A stretch of 11,486 bases of DNA, from assembly GCA_002352945.1 (NCBI GenBank), contig DDHL01000083.1, forward strand, positions 15,202 through 26,687, written 5' to 3'. A program made the position numbers and the translations under genes. The notes under the pieces are model-generated. The model saw only the letters and a program-made list of their open reading frames with translations, was not told where the DNA came from and did no database searches. Positions 1 through 7,245 of the stretch are shown piece after piece; position 1 is the first letter of the stretch, and the number at the start of each line of letters is the position of its first letter. This stretch comes from Campylobacteraceae bacterium UBA1877. Its GTDB lineage: Bacteria > Campylobacterota > Campylobacteria > Campylobacterales > Campylobacteraceae.

Positions 1-549
1 TGTAGTCAATAACTCCTGGCTTGAAAGAGTGCTATTTTTTAATTCAAAAAAACCTTTTTGGGCTAAATTTGGAAAAATTTTTTCAAACTGTTTTGCCTCA
101 CTTGAAGTGATTGTAAGCTTTTGAAGGCCTAAATCATAAGTTTTACTTAACTTCATAATGTCTTCAAGATTTTTTGCATTTTTAAACTCTTGAAGTACGC
201 TTTCTTGACTTAAAATATTTTTTAATTTGGATGATAGGTTTAAATATGATGTATCGCCATCTTTTGTATTTACAGCCTCTAAAAATTGCAATAACTGCCC
301 AAAGGTTGCCTCTTCAACTGAAAGACTTTTTATCTCATCAATTGGCTCAAAGTTTTTTTGGATTGATTCAAGCGGTATCTCAACTTCCGAGGAAGTTTTT
401 GTTGTGCTTAATTGATTTAACATATAATTTAAAAATCCACTATCATCTTTATTTTGGCTATCTTTGGTCTTATTATTTGCGCTTTGAACAGCTTTATCTT
501 TAGCTAAAACTGTTGTTTGTGGAGTTGGCATACTCATAAGCTGCTGCAT
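1..549 (-). CDS. fliK: FliK-like flagellar hook-length control protein, N-terminal part (runs off the window)
   Basis: An uninterrupted minus-strand frame of 183 codons begins at ATG 547-549 and leaves the window at base 1, so the C-terminal half is missing. An in-frame TAA lies two codons before the ATG, so no longer start is possible. The ATG follows AAAAAGG at about seven bases. The protein begins MQQLMSMPTP, then has a Lys/Asn/Asp/Ser-rich low-complexity stretch, then amphipathic helical segments such as FLNYMLNQL, FGQLLQFLEAV and LGLQKLTITSSEAKQFEKIF. This layout fits the poorly conserved N-terminal region of epsilonproteobacterial FliK, the exported ruler protein that sets hook length and switches export specificity. 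The conserved C-terminal domain is out of view, so the name rests on overall character plus the sigma-54 promoter upstream; fliK is an RpoN-class gene in Campylobacter and Helicobacter. Another RpoN-controlled flagellar protein is the main alternative. Confidence 0.6.
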   Translation of the reverse strand, partial: MQQLMSMPTPQTTVLAKDKAVQSANNKTKDSQNKDDSGFLNYMLNQLSTTKTSSEVEIPLESIQKNFEPIDEIKSLSVEEATFGQLLQFLEAVNTKDGDTSYLNLSSKLKNILSQESVLQEFKNAKNLEDIMKLSKTYDLGLQKLTITSSEAKQFEKIFPNLAQKGFFELKNSTLSSQELLTT

Positions 550-586
550 AATTTAACCTTTTTAAATTAACTGTACTCCTTCTTCT

Positions 587-602
587 AGCAATATCTGTTC
601 CA
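587..602 (-). promoter_or_regulatory. Sigma-54 (RpoN) promoter of the fliK-like gene
   Basis: Read on the minus strand this is TGGAAC-AGATA-TTGCT. GG and GC are separated by exactly ten bases, as the -24/-12 promoter requires, and it fits the form typical of Campylobacter flagellar genes (TGGAAC, then TTGCT). The predicted transcription start is near 576, leaving a leader of about 27 bases before the ATG at 549. The -24 element overlaps the left arm of the dyad at 593-631. Confidence 0.75.
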
Positions 603-631
603 CTTTTTACATGTAAAGCATGAGAACAGAT
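593..631. repeat. Inverted repeat ATCTGTTC / GAACAGAT centred on a TTTACATGTAAA palindrome
   Basis: The eight-base arms at 593-600 and 624-631 are perfect reverse complements. The 12-base palindrome at 606-617 sits between them, with its centre within half a base of the centre of the arms. The left arm overlaps the -24 box of the fliK promoter. The right arm lies where a -35 element for typA would be, 17 bp upstream of its TATAAT. A shared operator for the divergent pair is an inference. Confidence 0.5.
606..617. repeat. Repeated palindrome TTTACATGTAAA, copy 1 (exact)
   Basis: Exact 12-base palindrome in the fliK/typA divergent region. The same 12 bases recur at 3599-3610 and 9655-9666, with one-mismatch copies at 5248-5259 and 6474-6485. 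Confidence 0.8.
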
Positions 632-646
632 GGGTCAAAATTTCGC

Positions 647-652
647 TATAAT
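647..652 (+). promoter_or_regulatory. -10 box (TATAAT) of typA
   Basis: A consensus TATAAT lies 30 bases before the TTG start of typA, giving a predicted start near 659 and a leader of about 23 bases. The -35 position (624-629) reads GAACAG, not a consensus hexamer. This is normal for epsilonproteobacterial housekeeping promoters, which rely mainly on the -10 box. Confidence 0.6.
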
Positions 653-681
653 ATTCCCCCTATATTTTTGAGGAGTAATTT

Positions 682-2496
682 TTGAAGACTTTACGCAATA
701 TTGCCGTTATCGCTCACGTCGACCATGGCAAAACCACCTTGGTAGATGAACTATTAAAACAATCGGGTACATTCTTAGCACACCAAGCTGTCGATGAGCG
801 GGTGATGGACTCAAATGCTATTGAAAAAGAGCGAGGCATTACAATTCTTGCTAAAAACACAGCTATCCACTATAAAGATACAAAAATCAATATTATTGAC
901 ACTCCAGGCCATGCTGATTTTGGAGGAGAAGTTGAACGTGTTTTAAAAATGGTTGATGGAGTTTTACTCTTAGTTGATGCCCAAGAAGGCGTTATGCCAC
1001 AAACCAAATTTGTTGTTAAAAAAGCACTCTCTTTAGGTTTAAAGCCAATTGTTGTTGTAAACAAGATTGATAAGCCAGCTGCAGAGCCAGATAGGGTTGT
1101 GGATGAGATTTTTGATCTTTTTGTCGCCTTAGATGCCAATGAGGACCAATTGGAGTTTCCAGTTGTTTATGCAGCAGCAATCAGCGGTTATGCAAAGCAT
1201 GATTTAAATGATAAAAATGAGAATATGGTTCCTCTTTTTGAAGCTATTTTAGAGCATGTTCCTGCTCCAACAGGAGCCGATGAAAACCCTTTGCAGCTTC
1301 AAGTTTTTACACTTGATTATGATAATTATGTGGGTAAAATTGGTATTGCGCGGGTCTTTAATGGAACAATTAAAAAGAATCAAACCGTTATGCTTGCAAA
1401 AGCTAATGGTGAGCGTTTAACCGGTCGAATTAGTAAACTCATAGGATTTTTAGGCTTAGATAGGCAAGATATTGATGAAGCGTATGCAGGAGATATTGTA
1501 GCAATTGCTGGATTTGAAGCGCTTGATGTTGGAGATAGTATAGTAGATCCGGCAAATCCAATACCCCTTGATCCTCTTCATATTGAAGAGCCCACTTTAA
1601 GTGTTGTTTTTGGAGTAAATGACTCTCCTTTAGCAGGACTTGAGGGCAAGCATGTAACTTCAAATAAGTTAGCAGAGCGTCTTGAAGCTGAAATGAAAAC
1701 AAATATTGCTATGAAGTATGAATCAATTGGAGAGGGGCGTTTTAAAGTCTCTGGTCGTGGTGAGCTGCAAATTACAATCTTAGCTGAAAATATGCGAAGA
1801 GAAGGGTTTGAATTTACTCTTGGGCGCCCTGAAGTTATTATAAAAGAGGAAAATGGAGTCAAACTTGAGCCATTTGAACACTTAGTTGTGGATGTTCCAG
1901 ATGAGTTTACCGGTGCAGTTATTGAAAAACTTGGTAAACGAAAAGCTGAAATGACTGCGATGAATCCAACTGGAGATGGACAAACAAGAATAGAGTTTGA
2001 AATTCCAGCAAGGGGTCTTATTGGATTTAGAAGCCAATTTTTAACAGATACCAAAGGTGAGGGAATTATGAATCACTCATTTTTGGAGTTTAGACCTCGA
2101 ATAGGTTATGTTGAACATCGAACAAATGGGGCCTTAGTTTCCATGGAAAACGGTGAGGCTTTGGGGTATTCTCTTTTTAATTTACAAGAGCGTGGAGTGC
2201 TTTTTATTGGACCCCAAACAAAGGTTTATACAGGTATGATTATTGGTGAACACTCAAGGCCAAATGATTTGGATGTAAATCCAATTAAAGGTAAACAGCT
2301 ATCAAACGTTCGCTCTTCTGGGGCTGATGAGGCGATAAAACTTGTACCCCCAAGACTTTTAAACCTTGAAAGAGCTTTAGAGTGGATTGAAGATGATGAA
2401 CTTGTTGAGGTAACTCCAAAAAATATCCGGGTGCGCAAAAGATACCTTGATCCAACCGTGAGAAAAAGAGTTTATAAACAAAATAAAAAAGATTAA
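682..2496 (+). CDS. typA: Ribosome-associated translational GTPase TypA/BipA
   Basis: This 604-residue protein has the usual TypA length and full domain order. It is an EF-G-like GTPase that binds the ribosome and affects assembly and stress or cold adaptation. The GTPase motifs are all present: G1 AHVDHGKT (11-18), G2 RGITI (51-55), G3 DTPGH (73-77) and G4 NKID (127-130). A beta-barrel domain II follows, then EF-G domains III and V, and the TypA-specific C-terminal region. That region contains [19 protein letters not shown] and ends in a basic tail. The start is TTG at 682-684, preceded by GAGGAG (670-675) at six bases. typA is transcribed alone, divergent from fliK and convergent with tpx. 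Nothing is missing or truncated. Confidence 0.97.
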   Translation: MKTLRNIAVIAHVDHGKTTLVDELLKQSGTFLAHQAVDERVMDSNAIEKERGITILAKNTAIHYKDTKINIIDTPGHADFGGEVERVLKMVDGVLLLVDAQEGVMPQTKFVVKKALSLGLKPIVVVNKIDKPAAEPDRVVDEIFDLFVALDANEDQLEFPVVYAAAISGYAKHDLNDKNENMVPLFEAILEHVPAPTGADENPLQLQVFTLDYDNYVGKIGIARVFNGTIKKNQTVMLAKANGERLTGRISKLIGFLGLDRQDIDEAYAGDIVAIAGFEALDVGDSIVDPANPIPLDPLHIEEPTLSVVFGVNDSPLAGLEGKHVTSNKLAERLEAEMKTNIAMKYESIGEGRFKVSGRGELQITILAENMRREGFEFTLGRPEVIIKEENGVKLEPFEHLVVDVPDEFTGAVIEKLGKRKAEMTAMNPTGDGQTRIEFEIPARGLIGFRSQFLTDTKGEGIMNHSFLEFRPRIGYVEHRTNGALVSMENGEALGYSLFNLQERGVLFIGPQTKVYTGMIIGEHSRPNDLDVNPIKGKQLSNVRSSGADEAIKLVPPRLLNLERALEWIEDDELVEVTPKNIRVRKRYLDPTVRKRVYKQNKKD

Positions 2497-2517
2497 GCCC
2501 AAAATTCGGGCTTAATC
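2491..2517 (-). terminator. Stem-loop terminator between convergent typA and tpx
   Basis: GATTAAGCCC (2491-2500) and GGGCTTAATC (2508-2517) form a perfect 10-bp stem with a seven-base loop. On the minus strand the stem is followed by TTTTTTATTTTG, so it is a classic intrinsic terminator for tpx. On the plus strand there is no T-run, so its value for typA is less sure. The stem includes the typA stop codon (2494-2496) and directly abuts the tpx stop codon (2518-2520). Confidence 0.8.
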
Positions 2518-3018
2518 TTAAGCTAAAGTTTGAAGAGCATCTTCATAATCTGGTTCTTGAGTAATCTCTGGAACAATCTGTTTATATGCTATTTTTCCAT
2601 CTTCTGAAACGATAAAAATAGCTCTACATGTAAGACCTTGTAATGGACCATCTTTAATTAAAACTCCATAAGCATTTGCGAACTCTTTTGATCTAAAATC
2701 ACTGCCTACTTGGAGGTTCTCAATTCCTTCTGTTGTGCAAAAACGCCCCATTGCAAAAGGCAAATCCATAGAGATTACACTCACTTCAACCCCTGGAGTC
2801 TTAGCTGCAGTTTCGTTAAATTTGCGAGTTTCAGCTGCGCAAACTGGAGTATCAAGTGAAGGTACTACAACTAAAACCTGTTTTTTTCCTTTTGCACCGC
2901 CAACGCTTAATGGGCTTAAATCTTTTGAAACCACGATAACCTCTGGAGCCAAATCTCCTACATTTAAAAAAGTCCCCTCTAACTCAACTGGATTACCTTT
3001 TAGTGCCGTTTGTGCCAT
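2518..3018 (-). CDS. tpx: Thiol peroxidase (atypical 2-Cys peroxiredoxin)
   Basis: This 166-residue thiol peroxidase reduces hydrogen and alkyl peroxides with electrons from thioredoxin. The peroxidatic cysteine is C60 in SLDTPVCAAETRKF, with the conserved Thr and Glu around it. The resolving cysteine is C94 in GRFCTTEGIE. Their 34-residue spacing is the same as in E. coli Tpx. The start is taken as ATG 3016-3018 (MAQTALKGNP) because AAAAGGA lies just upstream. An ATG six codons earlier, at 3036, would place that ribosome site inside the gene. The N-terminal TALKGNPVEL is where Tpx proteins normally begin. tpx is a single gene with its own promoter and terminator. Confidence 0.95.
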   Translation of the reverse strand: MAQTALKGNPVELEGTFLNVGDLAPEVIVVSKDLSPLSVGGAKGKKQVLVVVPSLDTPVCAAETRKFNETAAKTPGVEVSVISMDLPFAMGRFCTTEGIENLQVGSDFRSKEFANAYGVLIKDGPLQGLTCRAIFIVSEDGKIAYKQIVPEITQEPDYEDALQTLA

Positions 3019-3047
3019 TTTTATTCCTTTTTTCATAATATGTCTCT

Positions 3048-3053
3048 ATTGTA
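3048..3053 (-). promoter_or_regulatory. Probable -10 box (TACAAT) of tpx
   Basis: TACAAT on the minus strand lies 30 bases before the chosen tpx start, predicting transcription from near 3041. The -35 region (about 3071-3076) overlaps the GATAA-AAA-TTATC dyad at 3064-3076. Confidence 0.4.
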
Positions 3054-3104
3054 GGCTAATTAGGATAAAAATTATCTTTAATTAAGGGGTTAATATTTGA
3101 GTGA

Positions 3105-3110
3105 TATAAT
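3105..3110 (+). promoter_or_regulatory. -10 box (TATAAT) of the fliL-like gene
   Basis: TATAAT lies 28 bases before the ATG at 3138, in an AT-rich context. No sigma-54 or sigma-28 pattern was seen here, so the gene appears to use the housekeeping sigma factor, unlike the fliK-like gene. Confidence 0.5.
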
Positions 3111-3137
3111 GGAGTATATTTTTAAAAAAGGCTGGCA

Positions 3138-3596
3138 ATGAGTGCATACCGAGTATTAAAGATTGCTCTATATGTTGCAGTAACTGTAATCATTATTTAT
3201 GCCATTTATGGAGCTTTTTTTAAAGATAGTATTGGAAGAAGTAAATCTACTTTTAGTTTTGAAGAGCCAAAAAAGTATGAGCTCAAACCCATATCAAACC
3301 CTTATGAAGTCTCTTTAAATCAAATTTTAATTAACTTAGGAGAGGGAGATTTTAGATATTTAAAGAGTGAAATTTCAGTTGAAGCTCCAACAAAGCAAGA
3401 TGTGAAATTGATTCAAAAAAACAGAGAGATTTTACGCCGTTTAGTTTTAGAAATAGCAAGTCATGAGAATGCAGACCATTTAATCACACCAGAGGGGAAA
3501 GAGGCATTTAAACAGCGCATTATTGATGAAGCAAGGATGAAATTGGGTCTTAGGATAAGTTCGGTCTATTTTCGTAATTTTATCCTAGCTGAGTAA
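3138..3596 (+). CDS. fliL: FliL-like flagellar basal-body-associated membrane protein
   Basis: This 152-residue protein has one N-terminal membrane anchor (about residues 6-28) and a periplasmic domain. FliL surrounds the stator units at the basal body and supports motor torque. The FliL signature is clear in the second half: a helix reading DVKLIQKNREILRRLVLEIA, then ENADHLITPEGKEAFKQRI (the usual S..dL.t.eGk..L pattern). It ends with VYFRNFILAE, matching the family ending VyFt.Fv.Q. The ATG follows AAAAAAGG at six bases. At 152 residues it is somewhat shorter than typical FliL, and its last residues differ from the usual FVIQ, so it may be a second FliL paralogue. Its last 31 bases overlap the convergent MFS gene. 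Confidence 0.75.
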   Translation: MSAYRVLKIALYVAVTVIIIYAIYGAFFKDSIGRSKSTFSFEEPKKYELKPISNPYEVSLNQILINLGEGDFRYLKSEISVEAPTKQDVKLIQKNREILRRLVLEIASHENADHLITPEGKEAFKQRIIDEARMKLGLRISSVYFRNFILAE

Positions 3597-4663
3597 GCTT
3601 TACATGTAAAGAGTCCAAAAAGGGCCATGAAACTTGCTCCTAAATATAAGTAAGGACCATAAATCCATCCAGAAATAAGTGCTCCCATAAAACCTCCTAA
3701 TCCAAAAGAGATTCCATAATAAAACTGAGCAGCTAAGCGTCTGTTTGAATATATTGTATGCAAGTAGCTAAAAGCAGCACTGTGATGCAAAGCAAAACTA
3801 AATGCATGGAAGGCTTGAGCAAAAAAAGCTATAAAAATATAGCCTGGAAATGCAAAGAGTAAAAACCACCTAATAGATGTCATAAGAGTTGAAAATTCAA
3901 TTAAATCTAAAAGCTCATACCGCTTAATGAAATAGCCTTGGAAGTAAAAGAGTAAAATTTCACAAATTACTCCAAATGCCCACATCCAGCTTGTAAGCTC
4001 TAAGCTTATGCCAGCATCAGTTTGATAAATTGTAAAAAAGTTATAAAAAGCTCCAAAGCTCATTTGCATAAAAAAGAGATTGAGCCAAAAACCAAAATGG
4101 GGTTTAAAATCCAATTTTCCACTTGCTACTTTTGCATTAGAAAAATCGCTATTTTTTCGAGTAATTGTAAAACCAAAAAAGGTCATTAAAAGTACACTTC
4201 CTAAAAAAAAGTGCAAACCCATATGAACATTTTGGAGCAGTTTTGCAAGGACTATTCCCACGCTCATAAAACCAATTGAGCCAAATAGTCTAGCTTTTCC
4301 ATAGTGCTCTTTGCCCAAATACTCCAGCGCGTATGTTTCTAAAAAGGGTAAAATTAATCCTAATGATGCACCAAGTAAGAAATTTGGAAAGATAAAAAGA
4401 TAGAAATTTTCAATGGTAAAATAGAATATGATTGCACTAAGGATTGCCAATCCAAGAGAGAGATAAAATACAAAAATCGTCAATTTAAACCGGCGTTGGA
4501 ATAAAAAAGGAACTAAAAATCGAGTTAATGGAGCGATGGCAAAAATAACTCCAATCTCAAATGGCTTATAGCTTAAAATCTGTAAGATTTTGGGCAAAAA
4601 TATGATATAAACCCCAATAATGGAAAAATAGAAGAAGAAAAAGCCAGCAAAACGTAAATACAT
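3566..4663 (-). CDS. MFS transporter, HcaT/LacY-like (MFS_1_like) family
   Basis: This 365-residue, very hydrophobic protein has about 10-12 membrane segments and no large soluble domain. The family marker is YGKARLFGSIGFM near residues 121-133, matching the (Y)G..R.WGS.GF motif of the MFS_1_like group that includes the 3-phenylpropionate transporter HcaT. It also has a conserved GVIFAIAPLTRFLVPFLF loop and helix near the N-terminus. The substrate cannot be told from sequence. The start ATG (4661-4663) shares one base with the TAA of the RDD gene (TAATG), and no clear ribosome site is seen, so translation is probably coupled. It is the last gene of the minus-strand train and runs 31 bases into the convergent fliL-like gene. 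Its last codons include a TTTACATGTAAA palindrome. Confidence 0.85.
   Translation of the reverse strand: MYLRFAGFFFFYFSIIGVYIIFLPKILQILSYKPFEIGVIFAIAPLTRFLVPFLFQRRFKLTIFVFYLSLGLAILSAIIFYFTIENFYLFIFPNFLLGASLGLILPFLETYALEYLGKEHYGKARLFGSIGFMSVGIVLAKLLQNVHMGLHFFLGSVLLMTFFGFTITRKNSDFSNAKVASGKLDFKPHFGFWLNLFFMQMSFGAFYNFFTIYQTDAGISLELTSWMWAFGVICEILLFYFQGYFIKRYELLDLIEFSTLMTSIRWFLLFAFPGYIFIAFFAQAFHAFSFALHHSAAFSYLHTIYSNRRLAAQFYYGISFGLGGFMGALISGWIYGPYLYLGASFMALFGLFTCKAYSARIKLRK
3599..3610. repeat. Repeated palindrome TTTACATGTAAA, copy 2 (exact)
   Basis: The palindrome begins two bases after the stop codon of the fliL-like gene and lies inside the C-terminal codons of the MFS gene. The surrounding 18 bases, TAAGCTTTACATGTAAAG including the stop codon, are identical to those at 9651-9667 plus one preceding base. 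Confidence 0.8.
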
Positions 4664-5124
4664 TATCTGCGTACGTAAGTTTGGGAGAGCAGATCCTGTA
4701 AATTTTTACGATCTTTTCGAAAAAATCCTATTAAAAGTCCAACTAAAGTTACACCCGAAAATAGATACACTACATACCTCCAAAGGGAGCGAATAAAACT
4801 TGGTTTTTGTTTTGTATTTGAATCAATTAAATATAAATCATAAGCTTTTAATCCCGGGCTTTGTCCTTTTTTTGACCAAAAAAGAGCAAGTATAATCCCA
4901 AATAGAGCAGTATCTGCAAAAATAGCTAAGTTATTTGATTGGAATGCCTCCTTGCCATCTAAAATGACATAAGTTGTAAAATAGAGCAAAGGAACATAAA
5001 TCATAAACATATCAATAACCCAAGCTTTAAAGCGCTCCACAAGTGGAGCGGCTTTTGGGGTTTCATCTTTTGGCGGCGATGAGGGCTTTGGGCGCTTGCC
5101 CTGTTTAAGTTCGCGCCAGCGCAT
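4663..5124 (-). CDS. RDD family membrane protein
   Basis: This 153-residue protein has a charged, Pro/Lys-rich cytoplasmic N-terminus (about 30 residues) and three to four membrane segments. The RDD signature RFKAWVIDMFMIYVP covers about residues 31-45, with the Arg and Asp that name the family. Later come KKGQSPGLKAYDLYLID, another conserved RDD stretch, and a C-terminal helix pair ending in DRKNLQDLLSQTYVRR. RDD proteins are inner-membrane proteins, with a few proposed as ion exchangers; no function can be given here. The ATG (5122-5124) directly abuts the pyrE stop TAG (5125-5127). GAGGA inside the end of pyrE gives a good ribosome site. The close link to pyrE suggests co-expression rather than a shared reaction. 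Confidence 0.85.
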   Translation of the reverse strand: MRWRELKQGKRPKPSSPPKDETPKAAPLVERFKAWVIDMFMIYVPLLYFTTYVILDGKEAFQSNNLAIFADTALFGIILALFWSKKGQSPGLKAYDLYLIDSNTKQKPSFIRSLWRYVVYLFSGVTLVGLLIGFFRKDRKNLQDLLSQTYVRR

Positions 5125-5733
5125 CTAATTTCCTCTACTTCCAGGTTTTATAGCCTTTGAGCCATCCTTGCACAGCGGGCACTCTTTTGGGTTATAAATT
5201 TCAAAAGTAAAATCACCAAGGGCAAAAAATGGAACATTATTTGGAAGTTTACATGTAAGCGATGGTTCATTGTTGCCCCCTACTCGCTTACAAAATCCCC
5301 GATTTGCAAGAGCAGCAAAGGCTACTACCTTGCCACCATTAGCTTCAATACATTTTGCAGCCTCAAGAGCTGAGCCACCTGTGGTAATAATATCTTCACA
5401 AATAAGCACTTTCTCATTTGGTTGAACCTCAAAACCGCGCCTTAGAGTCATCTTTTTATCAACCCGTTCAGTAAAGATAGAGCGTACACCAAGGGCTCTT
5501 GCTAACTCATATCCAGCTAAAACTCCCCCAAGTGCTGGTGCACATACTGTGTCAACTTCGACTTTAAACTCTTTAATCTGCTCTGCTAGAGCAGTTGCTA
5601 ACTTTTCAGCAAGCTTTGGGTCTTCTAAAACCTTTGCGCTTTGGAGATAAAATTGCGAGTGATTCCCGCTACTTAGTAAAAAATGACCCTCTAAGTAAGC
5701 CCCAGCATCTTTATAGATAGTTTCTAAATCCAA
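5125..5733 (-). CDS. pyrE: Orotate phosphoribosyltransferase
   Basis: This 202-residue enzyme joins orotate to PRPP to make orotidine 5'-phosphate, the fifth step of UMP synthesis. The PRPP-binding motif [13 protein letters not shown] is at residues 109-121. The flexible loop [17 protein letters not shown] (about 87-103) holds the catalytic Lys/Arg residues, and [15 protein letters not shown] near the N-terminus is the usual orotate-site strand. The C-terminus has a CPLC pair. Length agrees with Campylobacter PyrE. The start is TTG (5731-5733), preceded by AAAGG at seven bases; the frr stop codon lies between them. The gene follows frr by two bases, an order shared with other Campylobacterota. 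A one-mismatch TTTACATGTAAA copy lies within it. Confidence 0.96.
   Translation of the reverse strand: MDLETIYKDAGAYLEGHFLLSSGNHSQFYLQSAKVLEDPKLAEKLATALAEQIKEFKVEVDTVCAPALGGVLAGYELARALGVRSIFTERVDKKMTLRRGFEVQPNEKVLICEDIITTGGSALEAAKCIEANGGKVVAFAALANRGFCKRVGGNNEPSLTCKLPNNVPFFALGDFTFEIYNPKECPLCKDGSKAIKPGSRGN
5248..5259. repeat. Palindrome TTTACATGTAAG (one mismatch to the repeated 12-mer)
   Basis: It lies inside pyrE, in the codons for LTCKL. The inner ten bases, TTACATGTAA, are still perfectly palindromic. Confidence 0.5.
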
Positions 5734-5735
5734 TT

Positions 5736-6293
5736 TTAAACCTTTAATAGTTCGGCCTCTTTCTCTTTTACAAGAGTATCGACCTTTTCTACAAAACTAT
5801 CGGTGATTTTTTGTACCTCTTCGTGAGCTTTTTTTGACTCATCTTCGGTTATCTCTTTATCTTTTTCGAGTTTTTTTACTTTATCATTAGCATCTTTTCG
5901 GATATTTCTAATAGCAACTTTGGCTTTTTCGCCCATCGCTTTTGCCTTTTTGACATTCTCTTGGCGCTGTTCGATTGTCATTGGTGGGAAGTAGAGTTTG
6001 ATGCTCTCGCCGTCATTATTTGGATTTACGCCAATATTAGCAGCACTAATTGCACTCTCAATGGCTTTTAGCATAGACTTTTCCCAGGGTGAAATGCTAA
6101 TAGTTGTGGCATCAGTTGCCAAAACTGTTGCAACCTGATTTAGCGGAGTTGGAGTTCCATAGTAGTCAACTTGGATATTATCCAAAATTGAGATAGAAAC
6201 CTTCCCGCTTCTTAGAGTGCTAAAGTCACGCTTGAGCACTTCAATACTTTTTGAAGAGTGCTCCTTTTGTTCTTGGTAGATTTTATCTAACAT
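5736..6293 (-). CDS. frr: Ribosome recycling factor
   Basis: This 185-residue factor is of standard RRF length. With EF-G it splits the post-termination ribosome. The family pattern runs throughout: the N-terminal helix with [32 protein letters not shown], then [16 protein letters not shown] and the domain II stretch [17 protein letters not shown]. After that come [35 protein letters not shown] and the long C-terminal helix. The ATG (6291-6293) overlaps the last base of the deacetylase TGA stop (TGATG). AAAGGA sits six bases upstream, inside the deacetylase end. This embedded site means frr can still be translated even though the upstream frame is broken by stops, though polarity could lower its mRNA. 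Confidence 0.97.
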   Translation of the reverse strand: MLDKIYQEQKEHSSKSIEVLKRDFSTLRSGKVSISILDNIQVDYYGTPTPLNQVATVLATDATTISISPWEKSMLKAIESAISAANIGVNPNNDGESIKLYFPPMTIEQRQENVKKAKAMGEKAKVAIRNIRKDANDKVKKLEKDKEITEDESKKAHEEVQKITDSFVEKVDTLVKEKEAELLKV

Positions 6294-7240
6294 CAGTTAT
6301 CCTTTATTATGATATGAGTTGAAATGTTTTTGCCAACACTTAAAACCAATCGAGTTCTCTTGTTAGTAAGAGGTTTATTGAGAGTAAAATTAACTTCGCC
6401 ATCTTTGATGAAAACCTCTTGCCAACCAAGGCCAGTAATGTAAAGTCCAGCTTTTTGATTATCAAAAGAACTCTTTACATGTACACTTTTTAAAATTCCA
6501 TCTTTTGGATAGGTCTTTGGTTCAATCCAATCAGCTTTTAGGTATGAGTACTCAAGTAGCTGTTTTAAATTGGAATTTTCACCTAGGGCAATTCTATCTA
6601 AATTCATTGGATTACTCTCATGGGAGACTGCTCCAATGTTTTGGTTAAAGATAGCTTCAAAACCAAAAGATTCTGCTATTTTTTGTACATCTAAATTGTA
6701 TTCTCCATAGGGATAGCTAAAGTAGCGTGGTTTAAATCCAAGCTCTTTTTCAAAGAGTTCTAAACCCTTTTTAAAATCCTCTTGCAAACTCTTTTTATCC
6801 ATTCTTGTCATGTGAGGATGGGCGTAGGAGTGGAAAGCTAACTCCCCATATTTTGCAATCTCTCTTAACTCATCCCAGCTGCTAAAATCACCATATTTTT
6901 TTTGAGTTGCTTCAACATAAATAAAGAAGGTAAAAGGAAAGTTATACTATTAAAAAATTCCAAAGCCATTATCATAAAAGCTTTTATAGCTATCATCGAT
7001 TGTAAAGGCTACCCATTTTTTAGAAATGGGTTTTTTAGAATGTATTGAATCAACTATAGTTGATAGTGGGACGACTTCATAGCCATTTTCATTAAGATAA
7101 TCAAATTGTGCTTTTAGGGTTTGGATTGAAATATTTGTACTTGGATATCTATCATCACCAAAGCGATGATAGATAAAAATGTGCGCATCCGCAATTGCGC
7201 TAAGACACCAAAGTCCAAGCAAAAAAAGGATGCGTATCAT
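6293..7240 (-). pseudogene. Secreted polysaccharide deacetylase interrupted by two in-frame stops (TAA TAG)
   Basis: One reading frame of 315 codons runs from ATG 7238-7240 to TGA 6293-6295, but codons 97 and 98 are TAA and TAG (6947-6952). Nothing else is disturbed: the frame before and after the stops is the same. It begins with a signal peptide (MIRILFLLGLWCLSAIADA), then HIFIYHRFGDDRYPS. NodB motif 1, FTIDD (D82, D83), lies before the stops. The metal-binding HSYAH (H137, H141) and RYFSYPYG (172-179) lie after them. Neither half therefore has a complete active site. Related proteins usually have a charged pair such as KK between IF and YN, exactly where the stops fall. Such enzymes remove N-acetyl groups from cell-wall or surface glycans. 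The gene is within a few bases of secG and frr. Recent inactivation, sequencing error or readthrough are all possible; the first two are favoured. An internal ATG at 6811 could start only a non-catalytic fragment. Confidence 0.85.
6474..6485. repeat. Palindrome TTTACATGTACA (one mismatch to the repeated 12-mer)
   Basis: It lies inside the deacetylase frame, in the codons for KSVHVK. The left half and the CATG core match the exact copies; one base differs in the right half. Confidence 0.45.
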
Positions 7241-7245
7241 GATCC

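Noticed and set aside
227..503. Two plus-strand frames of 62 and 90 codons within the first 550 bases.
   Set aside because: They lie opposite the long FliK-like frame, have no ribosome sites, and their products look like antisense translation.
2634..2644. CTACATGTAAG and, at 7361-7369, TACATGTAG as more copies of the palindrome.
   Set aside because: They match only the inner eight bases or so, which is within chance expectation inside coding sequence.
2518..3036. tpx starting at ATG 3036, six codons earlier.
   Set aside because: The AAAAGGA ribosome site would then be inside the coding region. The ATG at 3018 fits both the ribosome site and the family's usual N-terminus.
6896..6952. Slippage in the A8 (6896-6903) and T6 runs of the deacetylase as a phase-variation switch.
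   Set aside because: The NodB wording continues in the same frame on both sides of the stops, so a frame change between the two runs would destroy the recognisable PFTFFIYVEATQ stretch rather than restore the protein.
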